A stretch of DNA of 64,000 nt from Prosapia bicincta (GCA_036971475.1 JBAIZL010000008.1:9048263-9112262), one strand, 5' to 3'. Shown: positions 25,224-36,962, counted from the first letter of the stretch. The notes: generated by a model from the sequence alone, not told the origin. Translations and numbers: made by a program.

Positions 25224-26139
25224 TGGAGGCTACGGGTTACGGTGGTAAACAACTTCATGCGGCTATCCTTTTAACTGAGCCGTTAGGAGTGGCCTCTTAG
25301 CAACCTTTGACTTCTTCTTAAGGTTTCGCTGTTTATTTTTTGCGCCAAGTGTAAATATTAAAATTAATTAATTTTATATAAATAAAGGAATATAAATAAA
25401 CTTAAATTGCGTCAACAGCTGATCATTGGATGTCCGCCAATGACGGACGGTTATTGTGCCAAGTACTCGTAGTTGGCAAGTTGACATGAGCGTAGTTAAT
25501 GGACAAGGCGCTCTCACAGTGATCAAGCAAACATTAACAAACCGCTTTTAGAAATACGAGTATGCATTTTAAAACGATAGTCTACATATAAAATTGTTTT
25601 TTAAAACAAAAACAGGATTTGAAATTTCACCTAAATGCTAACAGAGAGCCCTGTTTTTTATTTATATTTTTAAAATTGACTCATGCTGTATTCAGTATTG
25701 GTAATTGTATTGATCAAGTAATTTCTAAAAATATAAATTTTTCATACGGTGATCTGTTTAATAAATAATTGCTACTTGATTGGATCGTGAGGATTTGCCA
25801 CTAAAACAATTATGTAAATGAAATGTTGCGTGCAATCCGGCTCACGGTAGTTGAGTTAATAACACTTGCGGCCGCCCCTATACTTTAACCAGTTCAACAA
25901 TGCATGTGTTAAGGGTTGGGCAAACCGATGGGGTTAGGCATAACTCCATCAGGGTGGCACGCGTCGGCAATAACTGTGGTCATTAAGCAAAGGCAGCTGA
26001 TGACGCGTCATTTTACCATTAGCGCCATGATTATAATATAATTTAGAAAAATGTTTTAGTGCATTAAAATCAATTATATCTAAGCATCTCAACTGTAAAT
26101 TAAATATTTTTTGATTCCATCTTCACGTGAGCTACTAGT
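25224..26139. other. Intergenic sequence, no gene seen
   Basis: No long open frame. Part of the 3' side (about 26046-26139) shows weak inverted similarity to 26589-26640 and may be an eroded outer part of the next foldback element. Confidence 0.4.
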
Positions 26140-26588
26140 TATCACTAAACACTTGTAACTGTTTATAAACTTGCCTATAATAGCACTTACTTATATTTGT
26201 TGAGGGCGGCCGTTTCGGGAGATGTGTCCCATTGTCGACTCAGACCGTAACTGATCTCAAGGTTTACGTAGGTTAGGGTGGGGGTGAGATATTGTGGTGG
26301 TGTGGGTGTATTTTGTGAGTATTAGGAGTTATGATGTAAAAAAGTGCGCGTGAGTTGCAATACACAATTACATTACAACTCACACGCACTTTTTGACATC
26401 ATAACTCCTAATACTCACAAAATACACCCACACCACCATAATATCTCACCCCCACCCTAACCTACGTTAACCTTGAGATCAGTTACGGTCTGAGTCGACA
26501 ATGGGACACCCTCCCGAAACGTCCGTCCTCAACAACCCCTACTTATAGGCAAGCTTATAAACAGTTAGGGTCTACAAGTGTTTAGTGT
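26140..26588. mobile_element. Large foldback element, arms of about 160-215 bp
   Basis: A near-perfect inverted repeat: the core left arm 26199-26357 pairs with the right arm 26376-26536 around an 18-nt loop. The arms include TGTCGACTCAGACCGTAACT on the left and its complement on the right. Only scattered mismatches occur (for example GGTTTACG against GGTTAACG, GTGGTGG with one A/T change), so it is not a simple assembly mirror. Outside the core, CACTAAACACTTGTA (from 26140) and its complement near 26576-26588 extend the symmetry. A related single arm lies at 36963-37010. There is no coding content. Confidence 0.9.
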
Positions 26589-26665
26589 AAATTAAAATGC
26601 TGATATTTTGTAGAACATTTTTCAAGTTGAACGGTTTTAGTATACAATGAAACTAATCAAATACG

Positions 26666-26667
<2 letters not shown>

Positions 26668-26713
<46 letters not shown>
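26668..26713. repeat. (AT)n microsatellite
   Basis: An uninterrupted AT run of about 46 bp. Confidence 0.97.
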
Positions 26714-26717
<4 letters not shown>

Positions 26718-27931
26718 TTGCGACACTGGTTCCTTGTAATCACTTACACTATAATATACGAGTCGACTTTCAAATTTTCGAACATCAATCTGAGACTGAG
26801 TCTTAGTTTAAGTACATTAAAGTGTAAGTGATAAACAAAAGCTAGCAAGCGCTGCTTGTACATGTACGCGCAAGAGAGGGAGGGGCATATCATCCGAATA
26901 TTCATTACAATTGGATGATATTTAGATAGCCGCTGCACGTGGCGCCCGCATGTTTACTGCACAAAGCTATATTTAACCACTGAAACTGTGGCTTACTGAT
27001 CTGATGCGCTTCTGCAAATGAAATCAAAACACTGTCTTTCCTCTATGGCTCCGTATTAATGCTCACAAAGCTGATTGTAAATTATATTTTTCAGTTATGT
27101 GTGGTACGGAATGTCGTATCCAGGAAGACGGAATAATCCCTGAGGTGGCGAAAATTAAGAGTATTTAGGTACAGTCACAATTACAGGACTGCCATTTATA
27201 TGTTTGCTACTGGACTTTTGAATGGATTGTTTAGGTTTTAATTACATTATAGTTATATAGTTTCTTTTTGCCTTATTACCTATTTATTTTTTCATTTAAC
27301 CCATTTTATTGTAACAGTTTAGTGTAACTCACAACTGTCATGCGGAGAATGGTTAACTGTAAGGATTGTATGTACTAAGAATAATTTTATTACTGCCCGA
27401 CTGTCGTCTGATATGCTGGCTAGATCGTAGCTTTTGTCGTGGGCAAAACATTTCTTTGCAGTGAACATAAATTTACTTTTACAGAAACGAAATTAATAGA
27501 AGGCGTAATTTGTAAAGGCCTTTTATTGAACACGTTCAGGGACCATTAAAAAATGTTGCATCTTAAAAGATATTCTTTTCACTTGACCATGCACCTGCAT
27601 AGATACAATGCTATATTTCATTCGGGATAGATCTCTCTTACATATTGAAGGTACGATCCGACCAATGTAATATAAGTAAGGGAATGGTCTCCATTTGGAG
27701 TTAAGGAAAATCCACTTGCATGAAGGAGACTTAGTCTCTATCTGACTTAAAGGCTAGATACCCTCAACTCCAGCCTCTCGTGGTAATCGCACGTTTTGAC
27801 TAATCTTAGGACATACAACGGTTAGATTAAAAATGAAATAGCTACAGTCTCTGAATAATTTATTTGAAATTTTGCATCGTCACTCTCTCAAGTAATAAAA
27901 AAACTTATTCATATAATATTAATATCTCTAA
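26714..27931. other. Intergenic sequence, no gene seen
   Basis: A minus-strand frame at 26744-26938 has no recognisable motif. No repeat family member was found here. Confidence 0.45.
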
Positions 27932-28335
27932 GAAAGGTAAGCCTTAATACTTTACTAGTAAAATAGCTTGTATAACAGAAGTCATCACTGAAAACTTGAA
28001 CTATATCAGTTAGTAAGAAAACTATACATTTAATACTAAAGAAAGGTAAGCCTTAATAATTTACTAGTAAAATAACTTGTATTACAGAAGTCATCACTGA
28101 AAATGAACTATATCAGTTAGTAAGAAAACTATACATTTAATACTAAAGAAAGGTAAGCCTTAATAATTTACTAGTAAAATAGCTTGTATAACAGAAGTCA
28201 TCACTGAAAACTTGAACTATATCAGTTAGTAAGAAAACTATACATTTAATACTAAAGAAAGGTAAGCCTTAATAATTTACTAGTAAAATAACTTGTGTTA
28301 CAGAAGTCATCACTGAAAATGAACTATATCAGTTA
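27932..28335. repeat. Dimeric tandem repeat, 109 + 107 bp, about 3.7 monomers
   Basis: GAAAGGTAAGCC occurs at 27932, 28041, 28148 and 28257. Monomers 1 and 3 read GCTTGTATAAC and GAAAACTTGAACT (109 bp). Monomers 2 and 4 read ACTTGTRTTAC and GAAAATGAACT (107 bp). The alternation shows that a 216-bp dimer was duplicated, rather than single monomers. Confidence 0.93.
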
Positions 28336-28363
28336 TGAACCAATTTTTAGTAATGGTTTAAGA

Positions 28364-28364
<1 letters not shown>

Positions 28365-28423
<59 letters not shown>
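28365..28423. repeat. (TG)n microsatellite
   Basis: A TG run of about 59 bp followed by GCGCGCC and, 20 bp later, TGCGCGCGC. Confidence 0.97.
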
Positions 28424-28427
<4 letters not shown>

Positions 28428-29544
28428 GCGCCTGCTTGCGTATGCGCGCGCAAGAAACGTTAGAGGAATAACCGTTGCAAACTAATAGAGCATATCCTTA
28501 ATACAAATCTCTTGCCTGAACAAAGAGGAAAATATGTTGTAAATAATCTTTACACAAGTCTCTTGTGGTGTCAAATATTCCAACATGTTTCGATTCTCAG
28601 TTCTCAGACTATCCGCTAAATACGAATATTATAAAATGTATAGTTCGAAAAACAATAAAAGATAAAACTAAATTGAAAAAAGTAGTTATGATTTCCCAGT
28701 TGATGTTACAGCCCCTAAAAACCGTTCTGCAGATTGAGCTGCGATAAAACTTGAGGCGTTGTCCCCATAAAAACAAATGACCATAACAAATAGTAATTTT
28801 ATTGCTTGCCCTCTAGCATATACACCACAGGAGATTTGGATGCGAGTGTGCTTTGTTGTATCGTTCCAGAGTTTATGAAGATATTAGTTCATTTCAGAGA
28901 AAACCGTTGTAATCAGAATTTTACTTAGGTTCTATTATTGTATACATTTAATTAAAAAACTTCTGAATTGAATTCTTTTAATGGTAAGACAGAGTATGTT
29001 GAACAAGTTGTTGAGAGTGTATTGTAAACAATCCATAAGATAGTATGTTGTTGTATTTTATTTTAAAATGTTCATTCATTTTCGTTGGTTCAAATCCTTT
29101 CCCTGCTCTCTACATTTATTGCGTTGGTCGTTGTTTAGATAGCATAAAGCCGTTCTAAACATTTTTATTTCCGACTTGAAAGACATTGAGATTCCCGATT
29201 GAATTGCGAAAATATGTTCAAATTATTTACAGCTATTTTACAAATATACGCAATCGGCAATAATATTTATTGGAGTTATTAAAGACAATATTTTTGTATT
29301 CGTACGTAGCCTATATTTCGCTAGTAGGCCTACACCCAAGACTCAATACTGTAGTAACTTCATTGATTTGTTTTATATTTAGTTCTTATTTTTCTATGTA
29401 ATGTAGGTAAATCTGTGTGTAGTTGTTTGAAAGGTAATACTCTATAATAAATAAATAAAATAATAAATCCCGAAGAGATTTCAGTTAGTTTGGAAGTGAA
29501 ACATAGAACAAGCAATAAAAAGACAGAGTCAATTCTTACCTAGC

Positions 29545-29547
<3 letters not shown>
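28424..29547. other. Intergenic sequence, no gene seen
   Basis: A 60-codon frame at 28565-28747 lacks any recognised motif. At 29089 there is a GGTTCAAATCC sequence resembling a tRNA B box, but no cloverleaf can be drawn upstream. Confidence 0.45.

Positions 29548-29589
<42 letters not shown>
29548..29589. repeat. (AT)n microsatellite
   Basis: About 42 bp of AT, directly abutting the 3' end of the next family M copy. Confidence 0.97.
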
Positions 29590-29591
<2 letters not shown>

Positions 29592-29990
29592 AGTTAATGT
29601 TTATTAAATAATTACAATTAATATAAATAAAGTAACACAACCTAAGCTTTAAAACACCTCTTCTACCACATAACCTATAACATAAAATCAGCTGTTCTAT
29701 GAAATCATATGTTATCACTTACTTTAAGCCAAATGGGACGATATAACTATATTGCATGCTTCACCCCTTTCGTGAGAAGTTTTTCTTCCATATAAAACTT
29801 AAATGATCAATTATTAAATTTAATTAATGAATTAATAATAAAAAAAAACTATTAACATCAAGTGTCATCCACTACAAGTTGAAAAAAATGTACATTATTT
29901 GAACTATAATGAATGAATAGAAAGAATTTTATTGACGATTGAAAATTTGAAAAGATATATATTGAGTGTGAACTAATAGAAGGAATTAAA
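29590..29990 (-). repeat. Family M dispersed repeat, copy 5 (full length or nearly so)
   Basis: In reverse orientation it runs from the degraded GTTAATGTTTATTAAATAAT 3' end through ATCAGCTGTTCTATGAAATC, GCTTCACCCCTTTCGTGAG, TTCTTCCATATAAAACTTAA and GTGTCATCCACTACAAG to the 5' end GAGTGTGAACTAATAGAAGG. It is one of the most complete copies. The (AT)n run flanks its 3' end. Confidence 0.85.
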
Positions 29991-30740
29991 AATATCTGTA
30001 TGAAAATTCCTGTGTTGCATTTATAAGAACTCGAGTTTTCTCTTCCAGTGATCGATTTGATAAAGTATTGAAAAATTATATTAAAAATTAATTAAATGTA
30101 GGCTATATGAATTTTATAAATTGTTTAATCGTTTTTATGAAAGTTTTGTTTAAATAAAAAAGTATATAGAAAGGAAAACCTTGGTTACGCCTATGGCGGG
30201 AATATTATTACCTCACAGATATCGATTATAGTGGGTCCGTAGAGAGAATTTCATGTATTTTATCTTTCGGAACTGGAATAATACATGCAAAGGAGTAAGA
30301 TCAGCTGTTCCTTGGAAGCAGCACTGCGGCCCACAAGTAGCGCCAATGCAACACGTTAATCAGAATTGTGAAGCAGTTCAGTAATGAGAGATTTCCATAA
30401 AAATACATACATTTACCTTGTGAGCGGGTGTGCAAGTACAGTCAGCTGTCGTCCGAGCAAAGAAAAATTAACTGAATTGCGTATTACTAACATGTTGTGG
30501 GCAGATAAAAGCTCTCGGAATGGACAAACCAGTTAAACGAATTGCTGCCAACAATCTGAACTCATTTCCTTATTAACTAGCCGCGGCTTACAGCCATTGT
30601 TGGAGTTACGAGATGTGACAAACCGTTTGATTATAGCACGACGCGCCGCTCGTCTCGGAGTGTACAATGGGAAAGAAATGTACGCAATGGCGCTGGCGTA
30701 GCGTTGTGTAACAGTGATTTGTCGTTGTTTCGGATATTAT
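29991..30740. other. Intergenic sequence, no gene seen
   Basis: It contains a GC-richer stretch (about 30600-30730) with no open frame longer than about 15 codons after its ATG at 30666. Confidence 0.45.
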
Positions 30741-30947
30741 GAAATGCTGTGTAAAGATCGAAAGTCCATGTAGGACACTTTAGCAGCAAGTGGCATGTGT
30801 GGTTGAGTGAATGGCTATACAGTGGCTTTCATATCTTTACCAATGAAATGCTGTGTAAAGATCGAAAGTCCATGTAGGACACTATAGCAGCAAGTGGCAT
30901 GTGTGGTTGAGTGAATGGCTATACAGTGGCTTTCATATCTTTACCAA
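30741..30947. repeat. 104-bp tandem duplication
   Basis: Units starting GAAATGCTGTGTAAAGATCG lie at 30741 and 30845. The visible difference is CACTTTAGC against CACTATAGC. Confidence 0.95.
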
Positions 30948-30955
30948 CAATATGG

Positions 30956-31343
30956 ATTGGGCCGATTACAAAAATGTTCAATTACAATTCCGAGTCTACA
31001 ATTTTTCTTCCTATTCTCTATTCATTTAAGTTATATATGACCACATAATATTCTCTAATAATGAATTTAGTCAACATATTGGTCATATGGCGAAGCCTAT
31101 CAAAAGTTCCGTTTGTTGTGTTAGACTCCCTTGATTTATGAATAGGAATTCCTGAAAGCATGACAAACATATCGGATAAAAGTAATGATTTATTTAAAAT
31201 TACAAATATTAACTCCATTTCACAATTACAATATAACTTTAGTAAAAGCCATTTCAGTTTTCATAATAGGGGGAATTGGAATTACTTTTTCATTGATGGT
31301 GTTTTTTTTACATCTATGAAAAAAAATCACAATCGGCCCAATA
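30956..31343. mobile_element. Inverted-repeat-bounded element of about 390 bp
   Basis: The left end ATTGGGCCGATTACAAAAA at 30956 matches the reverse complement of the right end at 31330-31343 (ATTGGGCCGATTGTGA) over about 12-13 bp. No transposase frame is present. It begins just after the 104-bp duplication, and hAT-like terminal sequence follows it, so it may be the inner part of a larger composite. Confidence 0.5.
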
Positions 31344-31357
31344 ATTAATAGAGAATC

Positions 31358-31437
31358 GAGTATTGGTGATTTCTCGATACTACTAGAATCGACGATTCCT
31401 GGAATCGAAAATCGGTATCAGCCCAGCCCTAATTAAA
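31358..31437 (-). mobile_element. Solo hAT-like transposon end
   Basis: Read on the minus strand this begins TTAGGGCTGGGCTGATACCG, followed by an ATCGATTCC-type and CGAGAAATC-rich sub-terminal zone. TAGGGCTGGGC followed by ATCG repeats is a common hAT-superfamily end. No matching left end was found within the preceding kilobase, so this is a lone or rearranged end. Confidence 0.45.
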
Positions 31438-31789
31438 AATAAAATGGCTGATCATCGAGTTGAAGATATTTATTTTAATAATGCAACCTTAGTCGAGGTA
31501 CATTTCACAGGCAATTCGGCCCATGGCTCTTTATTCTTCCAGAATCTGGAGGATTGGTATAGTTTCCTTAAACCTACCCCACCTGTACCACCGACAGCAG
31601 TCGCTTATAGCCCTCTATGTGTGAACGTCTATCTGCTAATGAGACCTGTAGGGGATAAGTTTACGTCAAGGATGAGTCATCGCACAAGTGAGACATGTCT
31701 TATGATGGAACTTTGTATCACCCTTCGGTGTAAGAATTAAATGGAAAAGGAAAAGTATCCTGTAGGAACCAGTCGCTAGTGAAATGCTT
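31438..31789. other. Short open frame of unknown nature
   Basis: A 98-codon plus-strand frame starts at ATG 31444 in an AAAATGG context and stops at 31740. The product has no motif I recognise and no paralogue in the window. It follows directly on a hAT-like end and may be part of transposon debris. I do not claim a gene. Confidence 0.25.
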
Positions 31790-32168
31790 TTATATATTTC
31801 CCCAATCGTTAATAAAATACGTTTTATTCGTCCACTCAAGTTCAAATACACGTATTTTTAACTTAAAGTGAATGACATTTAATGTTATTATAATACAGTT
31901 TTTTGAAATATCAATTCATTAATTAATTTTATAATGTGTGATGTTAGTTTTATATGGGAGATAAACTTTTCTCAAAAGGCGCAAGGTATGCAATATAGTT
32001 ATAAAATAAGTGATACAATTAGATTTTATAAAACCGCCGATTTTATGTTATAGGTTATGTGGTAGAACAACTGTTTTAACGCATAGGTTATGTTACTTGA
32101 TTTAAATTAATTGTAATTATTTAATAAAAATAATCGAAATAATTTTTCCGTTGTTACTAAGTAGGAAT
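31790..32168 (+). repeat. Family M dispersed repeat, copy 6
   Basis: It starts in the CCCAATCGTTAATAAAATAC region, continues with TATATGGGAGATAAAC, GGCGCAAGGTATGCAATATA, GGTAGAACAACTGTTTTAAC and AATTATTTAATAAAAATAAT, and ends GTTACTAAGTAGGAATGG. The outermost 5' 30 bp are missing or diverged. Confidence 0.83.
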
Positions 32169-32751
32169 GGACAATTGTTTTGATTATATTTTTATGGGTC
32201 ATCAGCCGACGTGGAGATCAATCAGGACCATGGCCTATGAAGGATATAATCGCGATGATTGTGTACAGTACGCTGTAGGATTAGAGATAGGACATGAAAC
32301 TAGTTGAACATACAGGATGGATCACGGCATCACGTGTGCAATTAGAAGTACCTGAAGTTGATGACTTGTCTCTACCCGCTTGACTCCCCCAAAAGTGTAT
32401 ATTGAATTAAGTAGGACTAAAGTTTGAACATAATGATACTTACCGGAGTAGAGCTACTTTAAACCGGGGAAATTAGAGGGGAGATCATACCTACTTTTCA
32501 AAGTTATGGATTAAGTAACGGTGATTCTATAAGTTACAACATTGGTTTACAGGGTATGTTTAGGGTTTCTTGTATGCCTCAAAAATACTATAAACCTGTC
32601 AGTGTTGTTGTACTTCAGGAAGTAAATAGCTTTAAACTATCATTGCATGTGCAACTCTCGGAATAGGTTGAAGAAATCTGGTCATCGTAGTTTAGCGTTT
32701 TTATTTAAAAAAAAAACTATACTCAAAAACATTGAATAAACAAAAAAAAAA
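32169..32751. other. Intergenic sequence, no gene seen
   Basis: Nothing recognisable apart from an A-run near 32708-32716. Confidence 0.45.
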
Positions 32752-32850
32752 TTGTCATCATCAATGATGCTACTACAAATATATAGCTTTAACTGTTATA
32801 TGTTTGTAGAATCATCACTGATGATGATAACATAAGTCATTGAAACGCGT
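32752..32850. repeat. Small foldback with adjacent GAAACGCGT motif
   Basis: TTGTCATCATCAATGATGC at 32752 pairs with GATGATGATAA ending at 32830 through arms of about 34 bp, with a loop of about 12 nt. TGAAACGCGT follows at 32841-32850. The same GAAACGCGT word occurs in the foldbacks near 52460 and 57230. Confidence 0.7.
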
Positions 32851-33179
32851 ATGAAATTAAAGTTTTATAATTGTGAGTTGTGTATATTTATTGAGTTTAT
32901 AATCTTTACTCACAAGACAGTTCGGACATTGTCAGTCATAGTCCGCTGCTACTACTTGTGCTTCTCTTACTTCCAGCACCGCATACTTCTTAGATACCTG
33001 CTTCCCTTTTCTGTGTACTTTGTAGACATCATTGGTCATGACTCTTGGTCATTGGTTCTTTTAGCTTTCTTTACTTTGGTGTTTGGATGCCTTGAGTCAT
33101 GAACAACCAGGCCAGCTCGAGATTTCTCTCGTTCATTAATGAAGGGGTCCCAGAAGTTACTAAGCGTCCAATTCGTCTA
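32851..33179. other. Flank of the 63/50-bp array, no gene supported
   Basis: An 83-codon frame (32851-33102) has no recognised motif. Confidence 0.4.
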
Positions 33180-35005
33180 CTTATCCCCTTATTTAAGTAG
33201 TCCTGCTTCTGGGATGTTCTGTGATCCACCAGCTCAGTTGGGTAGGCTTACTACCACAAGCAGTTTTGCTTCTGGTGTGTTCTCCCATCTTCCAGTTTTG
33301 TTGGTCATACATACTACCTCAAGCAGTCATGCTTCTGGGACCCAGTTCTGTTGGACAGGCATACTACCACAAGCAGTTCTGCTTCTGGGACGTTCTCCCA
33401 TCCGCCAGTTTTGTTGGTTATACATACCACCTCAAGCGGTCATGCTTCTGGGATGTTCTCCCATCTGCCAGTTTGGTTGGTCATACATACTACCTCAAGC
33501 AGTCATGCTTCTGGGACCCAGTTCTGTTGGACAGGCATACTACTACAAGCAGTTCTGCTTCGGGTGTGTTCTCCCATCTGCCATTTTTGTTGGTCATACA
33601 TACTACCTCAAGCAGTCATGCTTCAGGTGTGTTCTCCCATCTGCTAGTTTGGTTGGTCATACATATAACCTCAAGCAGTCATGCTTCAGGTGTGTTCTCC
33701 CATCTGCCAGTTTTGTTGGTCATACATACTACCTCAAGCAGTCATGCTTCTGGGACGTTCTCCCATCCGCCAGTTCTGTTGGTCGTACATACTACCTCAA
33801 GCAATCATGCTTCTGGGACGTTCTCCCATCTGCCAGTTTTGTTGGTCATACATACTACCTCAAGCAGTCATGCTTCTGGGACGTTCTCCCATCCGCCAGT
33901 TCTGTTGGTCGTACATACTACCTCAAGCAATCATGCTTCTGGGACGTTCTCCCATCCGTCAGTTCTGTTGGTCATACATACTACCTCAAGCAGTCCTGCT
34001 TCTGGGAAGTTCTCCCATCCGCCAGTTCTGTTGGTCGTACATACTATCTCAAGCAGTCATGCTTCTGGGACTTTCTCCCATCCGCCAGTTCTGTTGGTCG
34101 TACATACTACCTCAAGCAGTCATGCTTCTGGGACCCAGTTCTGTTGGACAGGCATACTACTACAAGCAGTTCTGCTTCGGGTGTGTTCTCCCATCCGCCA
34201 GTTCTGTTGGTCGTACATACTACCTCAAGAAGTCATGCTTCTGGGAAGTTCTCCCATCCGCCAGTTCTGTTGGACGTACATACTACCTCAAGCAATCATG
34301 CTTCTGGGACGTTCTCCCATCCGCCAGTTCTGTTGGTCGTACATACTACCTCAAGCAGTCCTGCTTCTGGGAAGTTCTCCCATCCGCCAGTTCTGTTGGT
34401 CGTACATACTACCTCAAGCAGTCATGCTTCTGGGACTTTCTCCCATCCGCCAGTTCTGTTGGTCGTACATACTACCTCAAGCAGTCATGCTTCTGGGACC
34501 CAGTTCTGTTGGACAGGCATACTACTACAAGCAGTTCTGCTTCGGGTGTGTTCTCCCATCCGCCAGTTCTGTTGGTCGTACATACTACCTCAAGCAGTCA
34601 TGCTTCTGGGACGTTCTCCCATCCGCAAGTTCTGTTTGGGCAATCACACTACCTCAAGCAGTCATGCTTCTGGGACCCAGTTTTGTTGGTCGTACATACT
34701 ACCTCAAGCAGCCATGCTTCTGGGACCCAGTTCTGTTGGTCGTACACACTACCTCAAGCAGTCATGCTTCTGGGACCCAGTTCTGTTGGTCGTACATACT
34801 ACCTCAAGCAGTTATGCTTCTGGGACCCAGTTTTGTTGGTCGTACATACTACCTCAAGCAGCCATGCTTCTGGGACCTAGTTCTGTTGGTCGTACACACT
34901 ACCTCAAGCAGTCATGCTTCTGGGACCCAGTTCTGTTGGTCGTACATACTACCTCAAGCAGTCATGCTTCTGGGACCCAGTTTTGTTTGGGCAACCATAC
35001 TACCT
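33180..35005. repeat. Mixed 63-bp / 50-bp minisatellite, about 31 copies
   Basis: The unit is CTCAAGCAGTCATGCTTCTG, GGACGTTCTCCCATCCGCC, AGTTCTGTTGGTCGTACAT and ACTAC. Short units lack 13 bp (GTTCTCCCATCCG region), so GGGACGTTCTCC becomes GGGACCCAGTTC. Long units dominate to about 34640; from 34680 to 34980 a run of consecutive 50-bp units occurs (cores at 34691, 34741, 34791 and so on). I count about 31 TGCTTCTGGG-type cores. The 63-bp unit is stop-free in all three plus frames, so frames of 651, 606 and 399 codons overlap (33139-35094 the longest). Because 50-bp units shift frame, no frame keeps a single protein repeat. I see no reason to call a gene. Confidence 0.92.
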
Positions 35006-36321
35006 CTAGCTATCTTCCAATCATTATTTTGTGTAGAGTAGATACGGCCCGAACAGTTCATCCTCGTGTTATGACATCTGTTTACTGCCCATAGGTGTCC
35101 GAAAGCCTTGGTGATCATTCTTTGGCGTTGTTGGCGAAGTAGCAGTCTTTTGAAGTTGGTTGTAGATGAGTTTCATACGACAGCTTTATCTACCAACAAC
35201 ACATTTACGTTGTAGACAAAAACTTAATTTCTAGAATCTATTAACTATTTTTAAACTTCATAATTGACCATAAAATGCTAAATATACTAAAATAATAATA
35301 TAAACTGTTATTGTGTCCTTAGAAGGTGCTCATCATTTATCAGTAGAAACTGGTTCCTGGCCATCATTTCAAGGTTTTTTCAATTGACCTTGGTCAGTGA
35401 CATTTTTTCTGTTGACTGAAATTTTTAATATTAATTCCTAACGCTGGTTTGAGATTCTATGTCCCCGATAGGAAAAAAGTGTTGATAAACTATGTTTGAG
35501 TAAACCCCGAGTCAGGCTGGCATCGTTCAAAGTAAAGTACTTGTTCTTAACGTTAGGAGGTGTAGTTTTATTTAAAATAGTTTTGTAATATGTCAAATAA
35601 TTTTATTTTATTGGCCAGAACATTGCTCTAACAAACTGCATAAACAAGAATATTTACTCTTTGTGTCAGCTCGAGGTCTGGGATCTTTCAAAGTAAATAT
35701 TTATGCTCATCATTTCAGAAATGCAGTATGTTTTTTTAAATCTTTTCTATAATATTTTACTTGTTTTATCGACCAGAACTATGATGGGAAAATAACAATC
35801 CTATTTTTTTTTTTTTTAAAGTTTTCTGCCAGTCCATTTATTGGGATGTGAAATCATTTTCTGGCTGTTTTTGAATTATACATGTCTGAATACTGCTATG
35901 TCTCCTGATATCTGCATTATTCATGCTATCAATATAAAACGTTATGCAAGCACAGGTTCTGGTTGTATGAGATTCGGCTGGCGCCAGTGATTCTGTTTCG
36001 GATAGACAATGCGAAGTGGATAAGCAAGGACGCCTACTCCGATGACACTCTACGAGTATATAGGTCAAGACTCGCGCTACGTTAGGAACTCCAATGTTAA
36101 CAGCATTTCGTGTCGCCTTATATGGACAACATTTTGCGTTTCTGCAACATTTTAAAAGAAAATCATGCCGAGGGTCAAGTATTTAAGGGACTGAAACCCG
36201 AAGAGATCTCTGTGCCGTGCCGACTGGATTTAGTTCATTACTCCTTAGTTAAGATTCTACCCGATCCGTCCTAATAAGAGTTAGGAGTTTTTATTTTATT
36301 ATTATAGATCCGATAAAATCA
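35006..36321. other. Intergenic sequence with an old duplication, no gene seen
   Basis: Segments around 35525-35640 and 35685-35790 share TTCAAAGTAAA and TTTTATYGRCCAGAAC cores in the same order, suggesting a diverged duplication with a period of about 150 bp. A minus-strand 76-codon frame (35838-36068) has no recognised motif. Confidence 0.4.
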
Positions 36322-36869
36322 GATCGTGATAGAGGAAGTCGAACACGATCTTAGTTATGTGATAAGAAAACTGCAGGAGGAATATGAGGCAACAGGCTTA
36401 ATTGTTAACAATGAAAATTCCAAAATTGAATATTTTGTAGTAGGCAAAGATGAGTTTTACCACCTTAGTTTAGGAAACAGCTAAATCAAGGGGTACAAAC
36501 GTGAAAATATCTAGGGGCGATCTTTAATAAGAAAGGTGACAACGAGGATGAAATCAGGGAAAGAATAAACAGAGCAGAACAGTGACACGAATCATGAACT
36601 CTCTTTTCTAGCAAAAGACAATCACGAGAGAAACAAAGATACAATTTATAAAAGTATTGTTCAGAGCGTTACTCATCGGTTTAGAGGTATGGGATGTTAT
36701 CCAAAACAAATTAATGACGATGGTTATGGATTATTTACGACGAGGCTGCGGTAAACCTAGCTTGAATAGGCCAGATATGAACAGATACGCAACTAAACGG
36801 AAATGGATAAAAAATATAAGGGAGGAGAGAGAAAGAAGGCAATTAGCATGGTTTGGACCCTTGAAGTAA
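36322..36869 (+). pseudogene. Decayed non-LTR retrotransposon (LINE) reverse transcriptase, C-terminal part
   Basis: Translating 36326-36480 gives a stretch with YVIRKLQEEYEATGL, then NNENSKIEYFVVGKDE. This resembles the region just after the catalytic motif of LINE reverse transcriptases, where a helix RKLQEEYE-GL is followed by N-KTEYL. After stop codons and a frame change, 36640-36869 reads LIGLEVWDV, then MDYLRRGCGKPSLNR, then RRQLAWFGPLK. These match the conserved YGSEVW, MDFLRRxxGxSRLDR and RRLxWxGH blocks of the thumb/C-terminal region in insect LINEs. At least one frameshift and several stops separate the blocks, so it is dead. The catalytic YxDD region and the endonuclease are absent, consistent with a truncated fragment. 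The clade cannot be set from this piece. Confidence 0.75.
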
Positions 36870-36962
36870 CAAAAAAGGACTTTTAAGTTCTCTTAAACAA
36901 AGGTAGAGCGTATATGTTGTTACCATTTGGGCAGTGTATCCCATTTTCAATATTAAATTACG

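Noticed and set aside
29085..29100. tRNA B-box-like GGTTCAAATCC
   Set aside because: No A box, anticodon stem or acceptor stem can be placed around it.
33139..35094. Possible 651-residue repeat protein gene
   Set aside because: Three overlapping plus frames are open over the same minisatellite, 50-bp units shift the frame repeatedly, and no domain, signal peptide or splice structure is seen.
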